NCBI RefSeq assembly: GCF_004785685.1
Contig: NZ_SRPF01000007.1
Location: 34,958 to 98,957 of the forward strand
Length of the DNA: 64,000 bases
Reading direction: 5' to 3'
DNA from: Marinobacter confluentis
Lineage (GTDB): Bacteria; Pseudomonadota; Gammaproteobacteria; Pseudomonadales; Oleiphilaceae
The stretch's first letter is position 1. Each line of letters begins with the position of its first letter. The translations under genes and the position numbers were made by a program. The notes under the pieces are model-generated. The model was not told the DNA's origin and did no database searches. It saw nothing but the letters and a program-made list of their open reading frames with translations. This document shows positions 35,769 through 45,019 of the stretch, one piece after another.

Positions 35769-37184
35769 ATGGCATCCAATCGTAAAGGTAACTCGGTTGC
35801 GCGCATTAAAACCGGGAGTTTCGAACGCAGGCTATCGCTGACCAAAGCGGGGCTTTTCGCGGGTACCCGCGTGGCTTCTCATATGGCAACCAACTGGTTT
35901 GGCGGTAAGGAAAATCGTGAAGCCCGTCATCGGGCCATGATGTCCAGCCAGGCGCAGATGCTGGTGGAGGAGCTTGGCAGGCTTAAGGGCAGCGTGGTGA
36001 AGATTGGCCAGGTCATGGCGCTTTACGGTGAGCATTTTCTGCCGGAGGAAGTGACGGAAGCTCTTCACACCCTGGAAGATCAGACCACATCGCTGGAATG
36101 GTCCGCTATTGAGCGGGTATTGAAAGACGAGCTGGGTGCAGACCGACTGGCGGAGCTGGACGTGGATCCAGAGCCCATCGGCGCCGCCTCCCTGGGGCAG
36201 GTACACAGGGCCAGGCGCAAATCCGACGGGCTGGAGCTGGTGCTGAAAGTGCAGTATCCCGGGGTAGATGAAGCGGTCGACAGCGACCTCAACTCAGTCG
36301 CTCACCTGTTGAAAATCGCCCGGTTGGTGTCCTTTGGCCCGGAATTCAGGGACTGGCTGGAAGAGGTGCGGGCCATGATGCACCGGGAAGTGGACTACCG
36401 GCTGGAGGCTGAGACGACAGAGAAGTTCCGGCTGATGCTGGGCCAGGATCCGCGCTTCGTGGTGCCCCGGGTGTTGCAGGAATACTGTACCGCCCATGTG
36501 ATTGCGTCGACCTTTGAATGCGGACACTCGGTAAGCTCCCCGGCGGTCCGTGAGCTTTCACTGGAGCGCCGGAGTGCGTTGGGCCAGGCGGCGCTTGAGC
36601 TGTTTTTCCGGGAACTGTTTGTCTGGGGTGAAATCCAGACTGACCCCAACTTTGGCAACTACCGTATCCGCATTGCCGGCGAGACTGGCACCGACAGCGA
36701 TCACGACCAGATCGTGCTGCTGGATTTCGGCGCAGTGCAGTCTTACTCGCCCCAATTCCTCGACCCGGTGATCCAGATGATCCGGGCCTCCTATGAGGGT
36801 GACCTGAACGACGTGGTTGACGGTGGCATCCGACTCAATTTCATGAGCAGGGACTGGCCTTCGGAGGTGCTGGACAAGTTTGGCTCGGTCTGTATGTCGG
36901 TGTTGGAGCCGCTCTCGCCGAATCAGCAGGAATGGCCTGACTATGCGGTGAACAGCAAAGGCGAATATCGATGGAAGCAGAGTGACCTGCCTTCGCGGGT
37001 CGCCCGTCAGGCAGCGCGCTCGGCCATCAGCCGTTATTTCAAGGTACCACCAAAGGAGTTTGTGTTCCTGAACCGCAAGTTGATCGGTGTTTACACCTTT
37101 ATCGCGGTGCTGAACGCAGAGTTCAACGGCGAGCCGCTGCTCAAGGAATACCTTTACGGCGACCCCGGGGTGCCGGAGGCCTGA
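35769..37184 (+). CDS. ABC1/UbiB/ADCK-family kinase-like protein
   Basis: A 471-residue member of the ABC1 atypical kinase family. The diagnostic KxGQ motif appears as KIGQVMALYGEHFLPEE. The Ala-rich loop that replaces the glycine loop is PIGAASLGQVHRA. The catalytic Lys is in LVLKVQYPG, and the metal site in TDPNFGNYRI and LLDFGAV. UbiB-type members support ubiquinone synthesis, but this one lacks the long C-terminal membrane helices of UbiB, so it is probably another ABC1 paralogue of unknown substrate. The 3' end overlaps the convergent YqaA-like gene by 31 nt. Confidence 0.85.
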   Translation: MASNRKGNSVARIKTGSFERRLSLTKAGLFAGTRVASHMATNWFGGKENREARHRAMMSSQAQMLVEELGRLKGSVVKIGQVMALYGEHFLPEEVTEALHTLEDQTTSLEWSAIERVLKDELGADRLAELDVDPEPIGAASLGQVHRARRKSDGLELVLKVQYPGVDEAVDSDLNSVAHLLKIARLVSFGPEFRDWLEEVRAMMHREVDYRLEAETTEKFRLMLGQDPRFVVPRVLQEYCTAHVIASTFECGHSVSSPAVRELSLERRSALGQAALELFFRELFVWGEIQTDPNFGNYRIRIAGETGTDSDHDQIVLLDFGAVQSYSPQFLDPVIQMIRASYEGDLNDVVDGGIRLNFMSRDWPSEVLDKFGSVCMSVLEPLSPNQQEWPDYAVNSKGEYRWKQSDLPSRVARQAARSAISRYFKVPPKEFVFLNRKLIGVYTFIAVLNAEFNGEPLLKEYLYGDPGVPEA

Positions 37185-37594
37185 AGCACCGCCCAGATGA
37201 CGAAGGCGTAGCGCAGCCCTTTGCCAATAGCCACCAGCACCACGAAGTTCAGCCAGGGTACGCGCATGATGCCGCCCACCAGGGTCAGTGCGTCGCCGCC
37301 AATGGGCAGCCAGCCCAGCAACAGTGACCACTGACCATAACGGTTGAACCGGTTACGGGCCTTTTCAAGCTGCGCGTCTGACACCGGAAACCAGCGTTTG
37401 TGTTTGAACCGGTCAACCTGCCTGCCGATAACCCCATTGATAACCGAGCCAATGGTATTGCCGGCGGTCGCCCAGAGCCAGATGCCCCAGAGCGAATAGC
37501 CCTGGGTGACCATGCCCCCAACCAGAATTTCGGAATAGGCCGGTAACAGGGTGGCTGCCGCCAGTGCCGTGAAGAAAAGAGTGATGTAGGCCAA
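37154..37594 (-). CDS. YqaA-like small DedA-family membrane protein
   Basis: A 146-residue membrane protein with about four hydrophobic segments. It resembles YqaA of the DedA/SNARE-assoc superfamily: LLPAYSEILVGGMVTQGYSLWGIWLWATAGNTIGS, then LLGWLPIGGDALTLVGGIMRVPW. DedA proteins are tied to membrane lipid translocation and envelope homeostasis; the role of YqaA is unknown. Its last 31 nt overlap the end of the opposing ABC1 gene. Confidence 0.85.
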   Translation of the reverse strand: MAYITLFFTALAAATLLPAYSEILVGGMVTQGYSLWGIWLWATAGNTIGSVINGVIGRQVDRFKHKRWFPVSDAQLEKARNRFNRYGQWSLLLGWLPIGGDALTLVGGIMRVPWLNFVVLVAIGKGLRYAFVIWAVLQASGTPGSP

Positions 37595-37726
37595 TGGTTG
37601 ATCCCGAATCTGGCTGCAGCTTACCCGCGAAGAGACGACAGGCTACCGGACGGCGGAAGTGGTGTGCAACCAATAGCCTAATGGCTGCATCAACTGCTGC
37701 TATCAGTATCATTCAGCCCCTTAATT

Positions 37727-37755
37727 TCATTTTTGTGCAGCTATGCCGTCATAAT
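37727..37755 (+). promoter_or_regulatory. possible promoter of the glutaredoxin gene
   Basis: TTCATT (37727-37732) and CATAAT (37750-37755) are 17 nt apart, 57 nt before the start codon. The match to consensus is moderate. Confidence 0.35.
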
Positions 37756-37812
37756 GCGCGTCATCGATGCGGCTCAGGAATGCCGTCCATTTTTCGGATC
37801 AGGAGTTAGACG

Positions 37813-38064
37813 ATGGAACAGGTGACGATTTTCGGCCGCTCGTCCTGTGGATTCTGTACACGCGCCAGGCAGCTGTGTGAGATCAATGATCTGCACTACC
37901 GGTATGTGGACATTGAAGCCGAAGGTATCAGCAAATCTGATCTGTCCCAGACCATTGGCAAGCCGGTTTACACGGTCCCGCAGATATTTGTGGGCCAGGA
38001 GCATGTCGGCGGTTTCGATCATTTCTCGGCCTACCTGGCGCGGGCGGGCGCTAGTACTGGTTGA
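37813..38064 (+). CDS. Glutaredoxin, GrxA-like with a CGFC active site
   Basis: An 83-residue glutaredoxin closely resembling E. coli Grx1 in pattern: VTIFGRSSCGFCTRARQL, YVDIEAEGISKSDL, KPVYTVPQIFVGQEHVGGFDHF. The active site is C12-G-F-C15, where GrxA has CPYC. Loss of the proline between the cysteines usually changes redox potential and acid strength of the thiol (general thioredoxin-fold knowledge). The TVPQIF cis-Pro loop and the GG of the glutathione site are intact. It is a single gene, 66 nt from the convergent phosphofructokinase stop. Confidence 0.9.
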   Translation: MEQVTIFGRSSCGFCTRARQLCEINDLHYRYVDIEAEGISKSDLSQTIGKPVYTVPQIFVGQEHVGGFDHFSAYLARAGASTG

Positions 38065-38130
38065 CCGGTCACGCAGAAAAAGGGCGACAAAGGGTTATGC
38101 CCTGTGTCGCCCTCGTCATAAGCCGACCCT

Positions 38131-39393
38131 TCACATCTGGAAGTCGGCCTTCAGTTTCTTTTCGACCAGCTGGTTTTTCAGCTTTGCCACTCTTGGCAGG
38201 CCGTTGTCGAACGGCGGAAAGCTTTCGCCGTAAATCAGCGGCTCCAGGTAATCCCGACAATCCTGGGTGATGCCGTAGCCATCGTCTGTGATGTAGTGAA
38301 TGGGCATTTTCTTTTCCTGATTGGCCACCTCGCTCAGGGGCGCCTCACCAATGTGCCAGCGGTAAGGGCGTGACTGCTCCCGCACAATTGTGGGCATAAG
38401 CGCCTGCTTGCCTGCCAGGGCCATCTCAACCGCCACCTTGCCAACGGCATAAGCCTGCTCAACGTCCGTTGCTGAGGCAATATGGCGGGCGCTGCGCTGA
38501 AGGTAATCCGCCACTGCCCAGTGGTATTTATGGCCGAGGGCCTGCTTGACCATGTTGGCCAGTGCGGGAGCCACGCCGCCCAGCTGGGTGTGGCCGAAGG
38601 CGTCTTTGGCGCCGGCATCTGCCAGGAAACGACCATCCTCGTACTGGGCGCCCTCGGAGGCCACCACAACGCAGTAGCCGTATTCTTTCACGCAGAACTC
38701 AACCCGTTCCAGGAACCGGTCGCGCTCAAAAGGCACTTCCGGAAACAGAATGATATGCGGCGGTTCGCCTTCACCTGCGCCGGCAAGGCCACCGGAGGCC
38801 GCAATCCAGCCAGCGTGGCGGCCCATGACTTCCAGAATGAACACCTTGGTGGAGGTGTCACACATGGAGCGGATGTCCAGGCTGGCCTCCAGGGTCGAGG
38901 TGGCGATGTACTTGGCCACTGAGCCGAAGCCGGGGCAGCAGTCGGTGAAGGGCAGATCGTTATCGACGGTTTTGGGTACACCAATACAGGTAATCGGGTA
39001 ACCCATTTTTTCTGCAAGCTGGGACACCTTGAAGGCCGTATCCTGGGAATCGCCTCCGCCGTTGTAGAAGAAGTAGCCGATGTCGTGGGCGCGGAAGACC
39101 TCGATAAGGCGCTCATATTCCCGGCGGTTTTCGGAGAAATTTTTCAGCTTGTGGCGGCAGGAGCCAAAGGCGCCGCCCGGGGTGTGAATCAGCGCCTGGA
39201 TGTCGTCATCGTCTTCCAGGCTGGTGTCGATCAGCTCTTCCTTCAAGGCGCCGATAATGCCGTTACGCCCGGCGTAGACTTTTCCTATCTGATCCGGATA
39301 CTTGCGCGCGGTCTGGATGACGCCACAGGCACTGGCGTTGATGACGGCAGTGACGCCGCCTGACTGAGCGTAGAATGCGTTGCGAATGGCCAT
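38131..39393 (-). CDS. Phosphofructokinase, probably pyrophosphate-dependent
   Basis: The enzyme phosphorylates fructose 6-phosphate, reversibly if pyrophosphate is the donor. YNGGGDSQDTA is the phosphate-donor loop, and GVPKTVDNDLP has Lys where ATP enzymes have Gly, both marks of PPi-PFKs. EVMGRHAGWIAA contributes to the sugar site. A reversible PPi enzyme suits an organism that depends more on gluconeogenesis than on glycolysis (inference). The frame reaches back to a TTG at 39468. I chose the ATG at 39393, whose product begins MAIRNAFYAQSGGVTAVINA in the family way, giving 420 residues. Donor preference has to be measured. Confidence 0.85.
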   Translation of the reverse strand: MAIRNAFYAQSGGVTAVINASACGVIQTARKYPDQIGKVYAGRNGIIGALKEELIDTSLEDDDDIQALIHTPGGAFGSCRHKLKNFSENRREYERLIEVFRAHDIGYFFYNGGGDSQDTAFKVSQLAEKMGYPITCIGVPKTVDNDLPFTDCCPGFGSVAKYIATSTLEASLDIRSMCDTSTKVFILEVMGRHAGWIAASGGLAGAGEGEPPHIILFPEVPFERDRFLERVEFCVKEYGYCVVVASEGAQYEDGRFLADAGAKDAFGHTQLGGVAPALANMVKQALGHKYHWAVADYLQRSARHIASATDVEQAYAVGKVAVEMALAGKQALMPTIVREQSRPYRWHIGEAPLSEVANQEKKMPIHYITDDGYGITQDCRDYLEPLIYGESFPPFDNGLPRVAKLKNQLVEKKLKADFQM

Positions 39394-39546
39394 TTCGGGG
39401 GGAAGCTCCTGCAGTTTCTTCGAATGCCGCAGATGATACGTCAATCGTTGTTTTTTTTCATGAGCCAAACGTCATAACTGAGTGCTTGACGACCCGAGGA
39501 CGATACGGGAGGCTTTGCAGGTTTATTTCAGGAGGCGTTTAGCGGA

Positions 39547-40935
39547 ATGCATATTCACATTCTCGGGATCTGTGGGACCTTCATGGGAAGCCTGGCCGTT
39601 CTGGCGCGGGAGCTGGGACACCAGGTCACCGGCTCTGATCAGGGCGTCTATCCGCCCATGAGCACCCAGCTTGAAGCCCAGGGCATCGGCCTGATGGAAG
39701 GCTACAGCGCCGACAACCTTAAGCCCACGCCGGATCTGGTGCTGATTGGTAACGCCATGTCTCGTGGCAACCCGGAAGTGGAGGCGGTGCTCAACCGCAA
39801 TATCGATTACATGTCCGGCCCGGAATGGCTGTCCCGGGAAGTGCTGCGTCATCGCTGGGTATTGGCAGTGGCGGGCACCCACGGCAAGACCACTACCACC
39901 TCCATGTTGTTGTGGATTCTTGAGCAGGCGGGCTTCGATGCCGGTTATCTGGTGGGCGGCGTGCCCAATGATTTTCCGGTGTCTGCGCGGTTGGGCAGCA
40001 GCGATTTCTTTGTGATTGAAGCGGACGAATACGACAGCGCGTTTTTCGACAAGCGTTCCAAGTTCGTCCATTACCGCCCGCATACGCTGATCCTCAACAA
40101 CCTGGAATTCGACCACGCGGATATTTTCGACAATGTGGAAGCCATCGAGCGCCAGTTCCATCATCTGGTGCGAACCGTGCCTTCCAACGGTCTGATTGTG
40201 CGCCCGGCAGTGGACCAGCACCTGGACAGGGCGCTGGACATGGGCTGCTGGACCAGGGTTCAGGAAACCTCTGTGAACAGCGAAGTGGCCTACATGAGCG
40301 ATTGGCGGGCGGAACTGCTGAAGGAGGATGGCAGTGAATTCATGGTGGTTCATCGCGAACAGCCCGTGGCGTCGGTCAAATGGTCCCAGACCGGGATGCA
40401 CAGCGTGCGTAACGGCCTGGCCGCCATTGCCGCCGCCCGCCACGTGGGCGTTACGCCGGATCATGCCATTTCCGCGCTCAGCCGGTTTTCCGGTGTCAAA
40501 CGGCGGATGGAACTGCTGGCGGATGTGGGCGGCATTCAGGTGTATGACGACTTTGCCCATCACCCGACCGCCATAGCCACGACTCTGGAAGGCTTGCGAC
40601 ACAAGGTGGGCGCGGAGCGGATTGTGGCCCTGATCGAGCCCCGCTCCAACACCATGCAGCAGGGCGTGCATCAGCAGACTCTGTTGCCCAGTGCGGCTGC
40701 AGCCGATCACGTAGTCTGGGCGAACCTGAATAAGATGGACTGGCTGCCGGCGCTGGTTGCTGCCAGTGCCGAGGACGGCTCGCAGCGCCACCGTGTGGAG
40801 TCTACCCTTGAAGCATTGATAGAGCAGGTAGCCGGGCAGGCGACCGCGCCCTGCCATATCGTGATCATGAGCAACGGCGGTTTTGGTGGCATTCATCAGA
40901 AGCTGATTGCCGAACTCGAACGTAGATCTGGCTGA
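39547..40935 (+). CDS. mpl: UDP-N-acetylmuramate:L-Ala-gamma-D-Glu-meso-DAP ligase Mpl
   Basis: Mpl attaches recycled tripeptide to UDP-MurNAc, saving peptidoglycan. The 462-residue protein has the Mur-ligase P-loop AGTHGKTTTTSMLLWILEQ and begins MHIHILGICGTFMGSLA, which separates Mpl from MurC. NNLEFDHADIFDNVEAIERQF and VYDDFAHHPTAIATTLEGLR are further Mur-ligase blocks. ubiX follows 35 nt later, the arrangement I recall from Pseudomonas. It is divergent from the phosphofructokinase gene. Confidence 0.96.
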   Translation: MHIHILGICGTFMGSLAVLARELGHQVTGSDQGVYPPMSTQLEAQGIGLMEGYSADNLKPTPDLVLIGNAMSRGNPEVEAVLNRNIDYMSGPEWLSREVLRHRWVLAVAGTHGKTTTTSMLLWILEQAGFDAGYLVGGVPNDFPVSARLGSSDFFVIEADEYDSAFFDKRSKFVHYRPHTLILNNLEFDHADIFDNVEAIERQFHHLVRTVPSNGLIVRPAVDQHLDRALDMGCWTRVQETSVNSEVAYMSDWRAELLKEDGSEFMVVHREQPVASVKWSQTGMHSVRNGLAAIAAARHVGVTPDHAISALSRFSGVKRRMELLADVGGIQVYDDFAHHPTAIATTLEGLRHKVGAERIVALIEPRSNTMQQGVHQQTLLPSAAAADHVVWANLNKMDWLPALVAASAEDGSQRHRVESTLEALIEQVAGQATAPCHIVIMSNGGFGGIHQKLIAELERRSG

Positions 40936-40970
40936 GTTTGACGAAACCTGGCTGAAATGGACTGCAGAAT

Positions 40971-41618
40971 ATGACCGATGTTTCCCGCGACAGGCGCGTA
41001 ATCAACCTGGCCCTCACTGGTGCGTCTGGTGCCCAGTACGGACTACGCCTGTTGCAGTGCCTGGTGGCTGCCGGCTGTCAGGTGCATGTAATGATCAGCA
41101 AGGCCGCGCAGATTGTGATTGCGACGGAAACCGACCTGAAATTGCCCGGCAACACCGCTGCCCAGCAGGAAGCCCTTTCGGGCTACGCGGGCGCGGAGGC
41201 GGGGCAGGTCATCGTGTTCGGTCGGGAAGACTGGTTCTCACCACCGGCTTCCGGCTCCGGCGAGAAAGCCCCTCTTGTAATCTGCCCCTGCAGCACAGGG
41301 ACCTTGTCCGCTCTTGCCACCGGTGCCAGCAATAACCTGATCGAGCGGGCGGGGGACGTGGCTCTGAAGGAACGACGCAAACTGATTCTGGTGCCCCGGG
41401 AGGCGCCATACTCCGAAGTCCACCTGGAAAACATGCTGCGCCTGACCCGCATGGGCGCGGTCATCATGCCCGCGAGCCCCGGCTTCTATCACAATCCGCA
41501 ATCCATCGCCGACCTGGTGGATTTCATCGTGGCCCGGTTGCTGGATCATCTTGACCTGCCTCAGGACCTGATGCCCCGCTGGGGTGAAGAACGGCTGGCC
41601 GCAAGGAAGACCGACTGA
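40971..41618 (+). CDS. ubiX: Flavin prenyltransferase UbiX
   Basis: UbiX prenylates FMN to make the cofactor that UbiD needs to decarboxylate the ubiquinone precursor. The 215-residue protein shows [19 protein letters not shown] (FMN binding), [26 protein letters not shown] and [20 protein letters not shown]. It probably shares a transcript with mpl. ubiD is not in the window. A hairpin follows the stop codon. Confidence 0.96.
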   Translation: MTDVSRDRRVINLALTGASGAQYGLRLLQCLVAAGCQVHVMISKAAQIVIATETDLKLPGNTAAQQEALSGYAGAEAGQVIVFGREDWFSPPASGSGEKAPLVICPCSTGTLSALATGASNNLIERAGDVALKERRKLILVPREAPYSEVHLENMLRLTRMGAVIMPASPGFYHNPQSIADLVDFIVARLLDHLDLPQDLMPRWGEERLAARKTD

Positions 41619-41621
41619 CCT

Positions 41622-41653
41622 GGCTGACCAATCCACGATGGTTTTGGTCAGCC
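41622..41653 (+). terminator. Terminator-like hairpin after ubiX
   Basis: GGCTGACCAA (41622-41631) and TTGGTCAGCC (41644-41653) form a perfect 10-bp stem with a 12-nt loop just after the ubiX stop. The nearest T-run (TTTTT) starts 8 nt past the stem, so termination may be imperfect. Confidence 0.6.
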
Positions 41654-41739
41654 CGATTGACGTTTTTCATCATTGAGCGGTCAGCTCCCACAGTCAAAAC
41701 TGGTTTAACGATAACAACACCGTTTTGCTGAGGTTCACC

Positions 41740-42885
41740 ATGATTCCACGCACTCTCTTTGATGCCGACCTGGAAGGCTTTCGCGATTCAGTTCGCAGAT
41801 TTCTCCAGCAGGAAGCGGCCCCGTACCACGCCCAATGGGAAAAAGACGGTCAGGTAAGCCGGGAGCTCTGGACCAAAGCGGGTGAGCTGGGTTTCCTGTG
41901 CCCGACCATGCCAGAAGAATACGGCGGCGCGGGTGCCGACTTCCGGTACAGCGCGGTGATTATGGAAGAAGTGTCCAGCGCCGGGCTGTCCGGCATTGGC
42001 TGGACCCTGCACTCGGATATCGTGGCGCCTTACATCCTGAACTATGGCTCCGATGCGCAGAAAGCCTATTACCTGCCGAAGCTGGTCTCGGGTGAATTGA
42101 TAGGCGCTATCGCCATGACCGAACCTGGCGCGGGCTCCGACCTTCAGGGCATCAAAACTACTGCAGTCAAAGACCCATCCGGAGAGCACTATGTTCTCAA
42201 CGGCAGCAAGACCTTCATCACCAACGGCCAGATGGCAGATCTGGTGATTGTGGTGGCCAAGACCGACCCGAAAGAAGGCGCGAAGGGTATCAGCCTGTTT
42301 ATGGTGGAGACGGCCTGGGAAGGATTTGAAAAGGGCCAGAACCTGAATAAGGTGGGTATGAAAGCCCAGGACACTTCTGAACTCTTCTTCCAGGATGTCA
42401 AAGTCCCCGCCGACAAACTGCTGGGCGCCATGGAAGGGCAGGGCTTTTTCCAGTTGATGCAGGAACTGCCGGCTGAACGCCTGCAGGTGGGCCTGACTGC
42501 CGTTGCCGCTGCAGAAGCCGCCTGGCAGTGGACCCTGGACTACGTTAAAGAGCGCAAGGCCTTTGGCAAGCCGGTGATCAAGTTCCAGAACACGCGCTTC
42601 AAACTGGCGGAGCTCAAAGCCGAAATCACCGCGGCCCGGGTCTTCTGCGACCGCTGCCTGGAACTGCATCTGGAGAAGAAACTGGATATACCCACGGCGG
42701 CCATGCTCAAGCAGCACACCACCGATCTTCAGTGCAAGGTAATGGATGAGTGTGTGCAACTGCACGGTGGTTACGGGTATATGTGGGAATATCCGATTGC
42801 CCGGGCCTGGGCGGATTCGCGGGTGCAGCGCATCTACGCCGGCACCAATGAAATCATGAAGGAAATCGTTGCCCGGTCATTCTGA
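41740..42885 (+). CDS. Acyl-CoA dehydrogenase, long-chain/isovaleryl type active site
   Basis: A 381-residue FAD enzyme that desaturates acyl-CoA. AIAMTEPGAGSDLQGIKTTA binds the flavin, and RKAFGKPVIKFQNTRFKLAEL and QLHGGYGYMWEYPIARAWADSR are family signatures. In medium-chain enzymes the catalytic Glu is in YEGTNE; here that position is Ala (IYAGTNEIM). The base is instead expected in ELPAERLQVG, the helix position used by long-chain and isovaleryl-CoA dehydrogenases. GAGG before the ATG at 41740 sets the start; the frame opens slightly upstream. No electron-transfer flavoprotein genes are adjacent and the substrate is unknown. Confidence 0.92.
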   Translation: MIPRTLFDADLEGFRDSVRRFLQQEAAPYHAQWEKDGQVSRELWTKAGELGFLCPTMPEEYGGAGADFRYSAVIMEEVSSAGLSGIGWTLHSDIVAPYILNYGSDAQKAYYLPKLVSGELIGAIAMTEPGAGSDLQGIKTTAVKDPSGEHYVLNGSKTFITNGQMADLVIVVAKTDPKEGAKGISLFMVETAWEGFEKGQNLNKVGMKAQDTSELFFQDVKVPADKLLGAMEGQGFFQLMQELPAERLQVGLTAVAAAEAAWQWTLDYVKERKAFGKPVIKFQNTRFKLAELKAEITAARVFCDRCLELHLEKKLDIPTAAMLKQHTTDLQCKVMDECVQLHGGYGYMWEYPIARAWADSRVQRIYAGTNEIMKEIVARSF

Positions 42886-42997
42886 CGGGCAGTGATCGCC
42901 TCGGTCTACAGTTACCTAAGTTTACAAATTGCCAAACCTATCAAGGTTCGAATAGGCAGGATCCCCTACAGTAGCGGCACAACCTCTAACAAGGACA

Positions 42998-44866
42998 ATG
43001 GTTGCCGCAATGATACGCCTGCTTCCTGTTTCCACTGCTCTCTTCCTGCTGCCCTTTCTGCTGATTGGCTGTGGCGATGAATCCGATTCCCTGCCGGCCG
43101 ATGGCCGGGATTTCGACGCCGAAGGCTACATTGCCGGTAAGCCCTATACCGGGCGGGTTATCGATGGCTATCTCGAGAATGCGCGGGTCTGGCTGGATTT
43201 GGACGGAGACGGCCAGCACACTTCGGGGCCACTGCTACTTCAGACCAGCGCCGGTGTCGAGGTAGAACTGCCGGGCGGTGAACCAACAGCCATGACGGCA
43301 GCAGACGGCCGTTTTTCATTGGACGTATCCGAGCTTGAGCAGGATCCGTCGGTGTCGCCGGATCTCGACCCCCGGGACTATCCGCTGATGGCATTAGCGC
43401 TGCCCGGGCAGACCATTGAACACACCGGGTCCGGGCAGCGGGTGCTGGAGCAGGCCTTCATGATCAGTGCGCCCCCTGGTATTCGCAATGTCACGCCGCT
43501 GACCACCCTGGTTCGCCAGCGCCGTGTAAATGGCATTGGTGAATTTCTGGTGGGCACCAGCGACCTTGCCCTCGCCCTTGGCAATATCAACCTGGTCAGC
43601 GACTTTGTGCGTTCCGGGGATGAGCGCGCCCAGGCATACGCCAGCGCGTTTGCCCGCTTTCTTTCTTCCCAGCTGCCGCAGGACTACAAGGATATCCTCC
43701 GGGATGGCGACGGCACCGAGAGGTTCCTGAGTGCTGAAGCAGTGAGACTGATGGGCATCTCGTTTGCCCGGAATGCTCTGTCCATCGTCCAGATCGTCGA
43801 TGAAGCGGCCATTGACGGTGATTACGCCGGCATTGATATTAAAAGCCTGGTTTTGCCGGAAATCGAACTGGAGCTGGATGATTCAGTGATCGTCAGTAGC
43901 CAGAAGGTTTTCGCCCGCGCCGCCAGCGGCCTGCCCTCCTCTTTTATCGGCCTGGATGCACTGGCGGAAATGGATTTCAGATACGCCGAAGATGGCCGGC
44001 TTACAGCCGTTGTTACAAACGGCTGCATGACTCCCTCGTTGGCGGAAATGGTCAGGCTCATCAACGCCGACGGGAAAATTGCGGCCACCGGAACCCAGTG
44101 GATACCCGCTCTGTCCCTGAACCAGAACAGTGGCACTTTTTACGATCAGGAAGGTGTCGACGAGCGTCTGACCTTTGACTGGAATAACGGCACGGCCGCT
44201 TTCGAAACCACCACCACCTGTCACGCAGGGCTGGCCGATGCCTCGGAATTCGGCGGGCCACCGGAAATCTCCTATGAATGGACGCTGACCAACGGCCGGG
44301 TGACTTCATTGACTGCAACCAGCAATAACAAGACCGAAGTGCTGACGCCGGATTACGCGTTCAGCACGGATTTCGTCGTCGGGTCGGTTCGTAACGTCGA
44401 TAACATAGAGGAAGAAGTGATTGATCTGTTGGCACAGCCCCAGTCCTGCGCGGGCGACATTATGCCGGAAGACGCAGATGAGCCACAGGTGGTGTCAGCA
44501 GTTCAGCCCTTCACCGTAACCGGCGACCTGCCAATACCGAGCGGTTTCAGCAATCTCCGGCTGGAGCTGGATACTCGTGACGGACTCTTTCGCCCGCTTC
44601 GGTACCCGGTTCTCAATGAAGAATTCCAGACAACGGAAGGTGTCAGCAATAGCACGGGGTTTGAGTGGAACTTCTATTACCCGACTGAAGCGTCCGGAGA
44701 TCTGATTCTCGATCAGCCCAACCTGATCAAAACGGCCTACCTCGCCCGCTACGATGGTCAGAGGAGCTGCGGCAGGGATTTTGGCTCGACACCTGCGTCT
44801 TCCTACGCCCGGGTCGAGTATTCCTACCAGCGACTGTCAGAATTCCTGGCGGGGCAGATTCAGTAA
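42998..44866 (+). CDS. Large predicted lipoprotein, function unknown
   Basis: The lipobox LLIGC puts the lipidated Cys at residue 25, followed by GDES, so an outer-membrane location is likely. The 622-residue protein opens with VIDGYLENARVWLDLDGDGQ, a carboxypeptidase-regulatory or EF-hand-like calcium loop pattern seen in many surface proteins. Beyond that I recognise no domain. It is acidic, with four Cys in the second half that could pair as disulfides. The C-terminal third is beta-rich with Asp/Thr/Ser stretches. The start is the ATG at 42998 after AAGGAC; the ATG at 43010 would also serve. It is followed by the tRNA-Leu region and looks monocistronic. Confidence 0.75.
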   Translation: MVAAMIRLLPVSTALFLLPFLLIGCGDESDSLPADGRDFDAEGYIAGKPYTGRVIDGYLENARVWLDLDGDGQHTSGPLLLQTSAGVEVELPGGEPTAMTAADGRFSLDVSELEQDPSVSPDLDPRDYPLMALALPGQTIEHTGSGQRVLEQAFMISAPPGIRNVTPLTTLVRQRRVNGIGEFLVGTSDLALALGNINLVSDFVRSGDERAQAYASAFARFLSSQLPQDYKDILRDGDGTERFLSAEAVRLMGISFARNALSIVQIVDEAAIDGDYAGIDIKSLVLPEIELELDDSVIVSSQKVFARAASGLPSSFIGLDALAEMDFRYAEDGRLTAVVTNGCMTPSLAEMVRLINADGKIAATGTQWIPALSLNQNSGTFYDQEGVDERLTFDWNNGTAAFETTTTCHAGLADASEFGGPPEISYEWTLTNGRVTSLTATSNNKTEVLTPDYAFSTDFVVGSVRNVDNIEEEVIDLLAQPQSCAGDIMPEDADEPQVVSAVQPFTVTGDLPIPSGFSNLRLELDTRDGLFRPLRYPVLNEEFQTTEGVSNSTGFEWNFYYPTEASGDLILDQPNLIKTAYLARYDGQRSCGRDFGSTPASSYARVEYSYQRLSEFLAGQIQ

Positions 44867-44998
44867 CCGCGACGATCCTGGGCGAGAGTTGGGCACAACA
44901 AATCGCCCGATTCGCTCGGTTTCGTGACTCTCGTCGGTAAACGGCTTCGAAAATAGTCAGCAACCGGGGATGATGTGTTCGAGAATAATGTCTGATTG

Positions 44999-45019
44999 CA
45001 TTTCCTGGGGAAGGAAATG
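44999..45019 (-). terminator. Hairpin abutting the tRNA-Leu 3' end
   Basis: CATTTCCT and AGGAAATG (8 bp, loop GGGGA) overlap the tRNA CCA by two bases. On the tRNA strand it lies immediately downstream and may end transcription or mark the 3' processing site. No T-run follows. Confidence 0.45.

Noticed and set aside
39523..40896. 457-codon frame antisense to mpl
   Set aside because: mpl has intact Mur-ligase motifs on the plus strand; this frame is rich in His, Gln and Arg, as shadow frames are.
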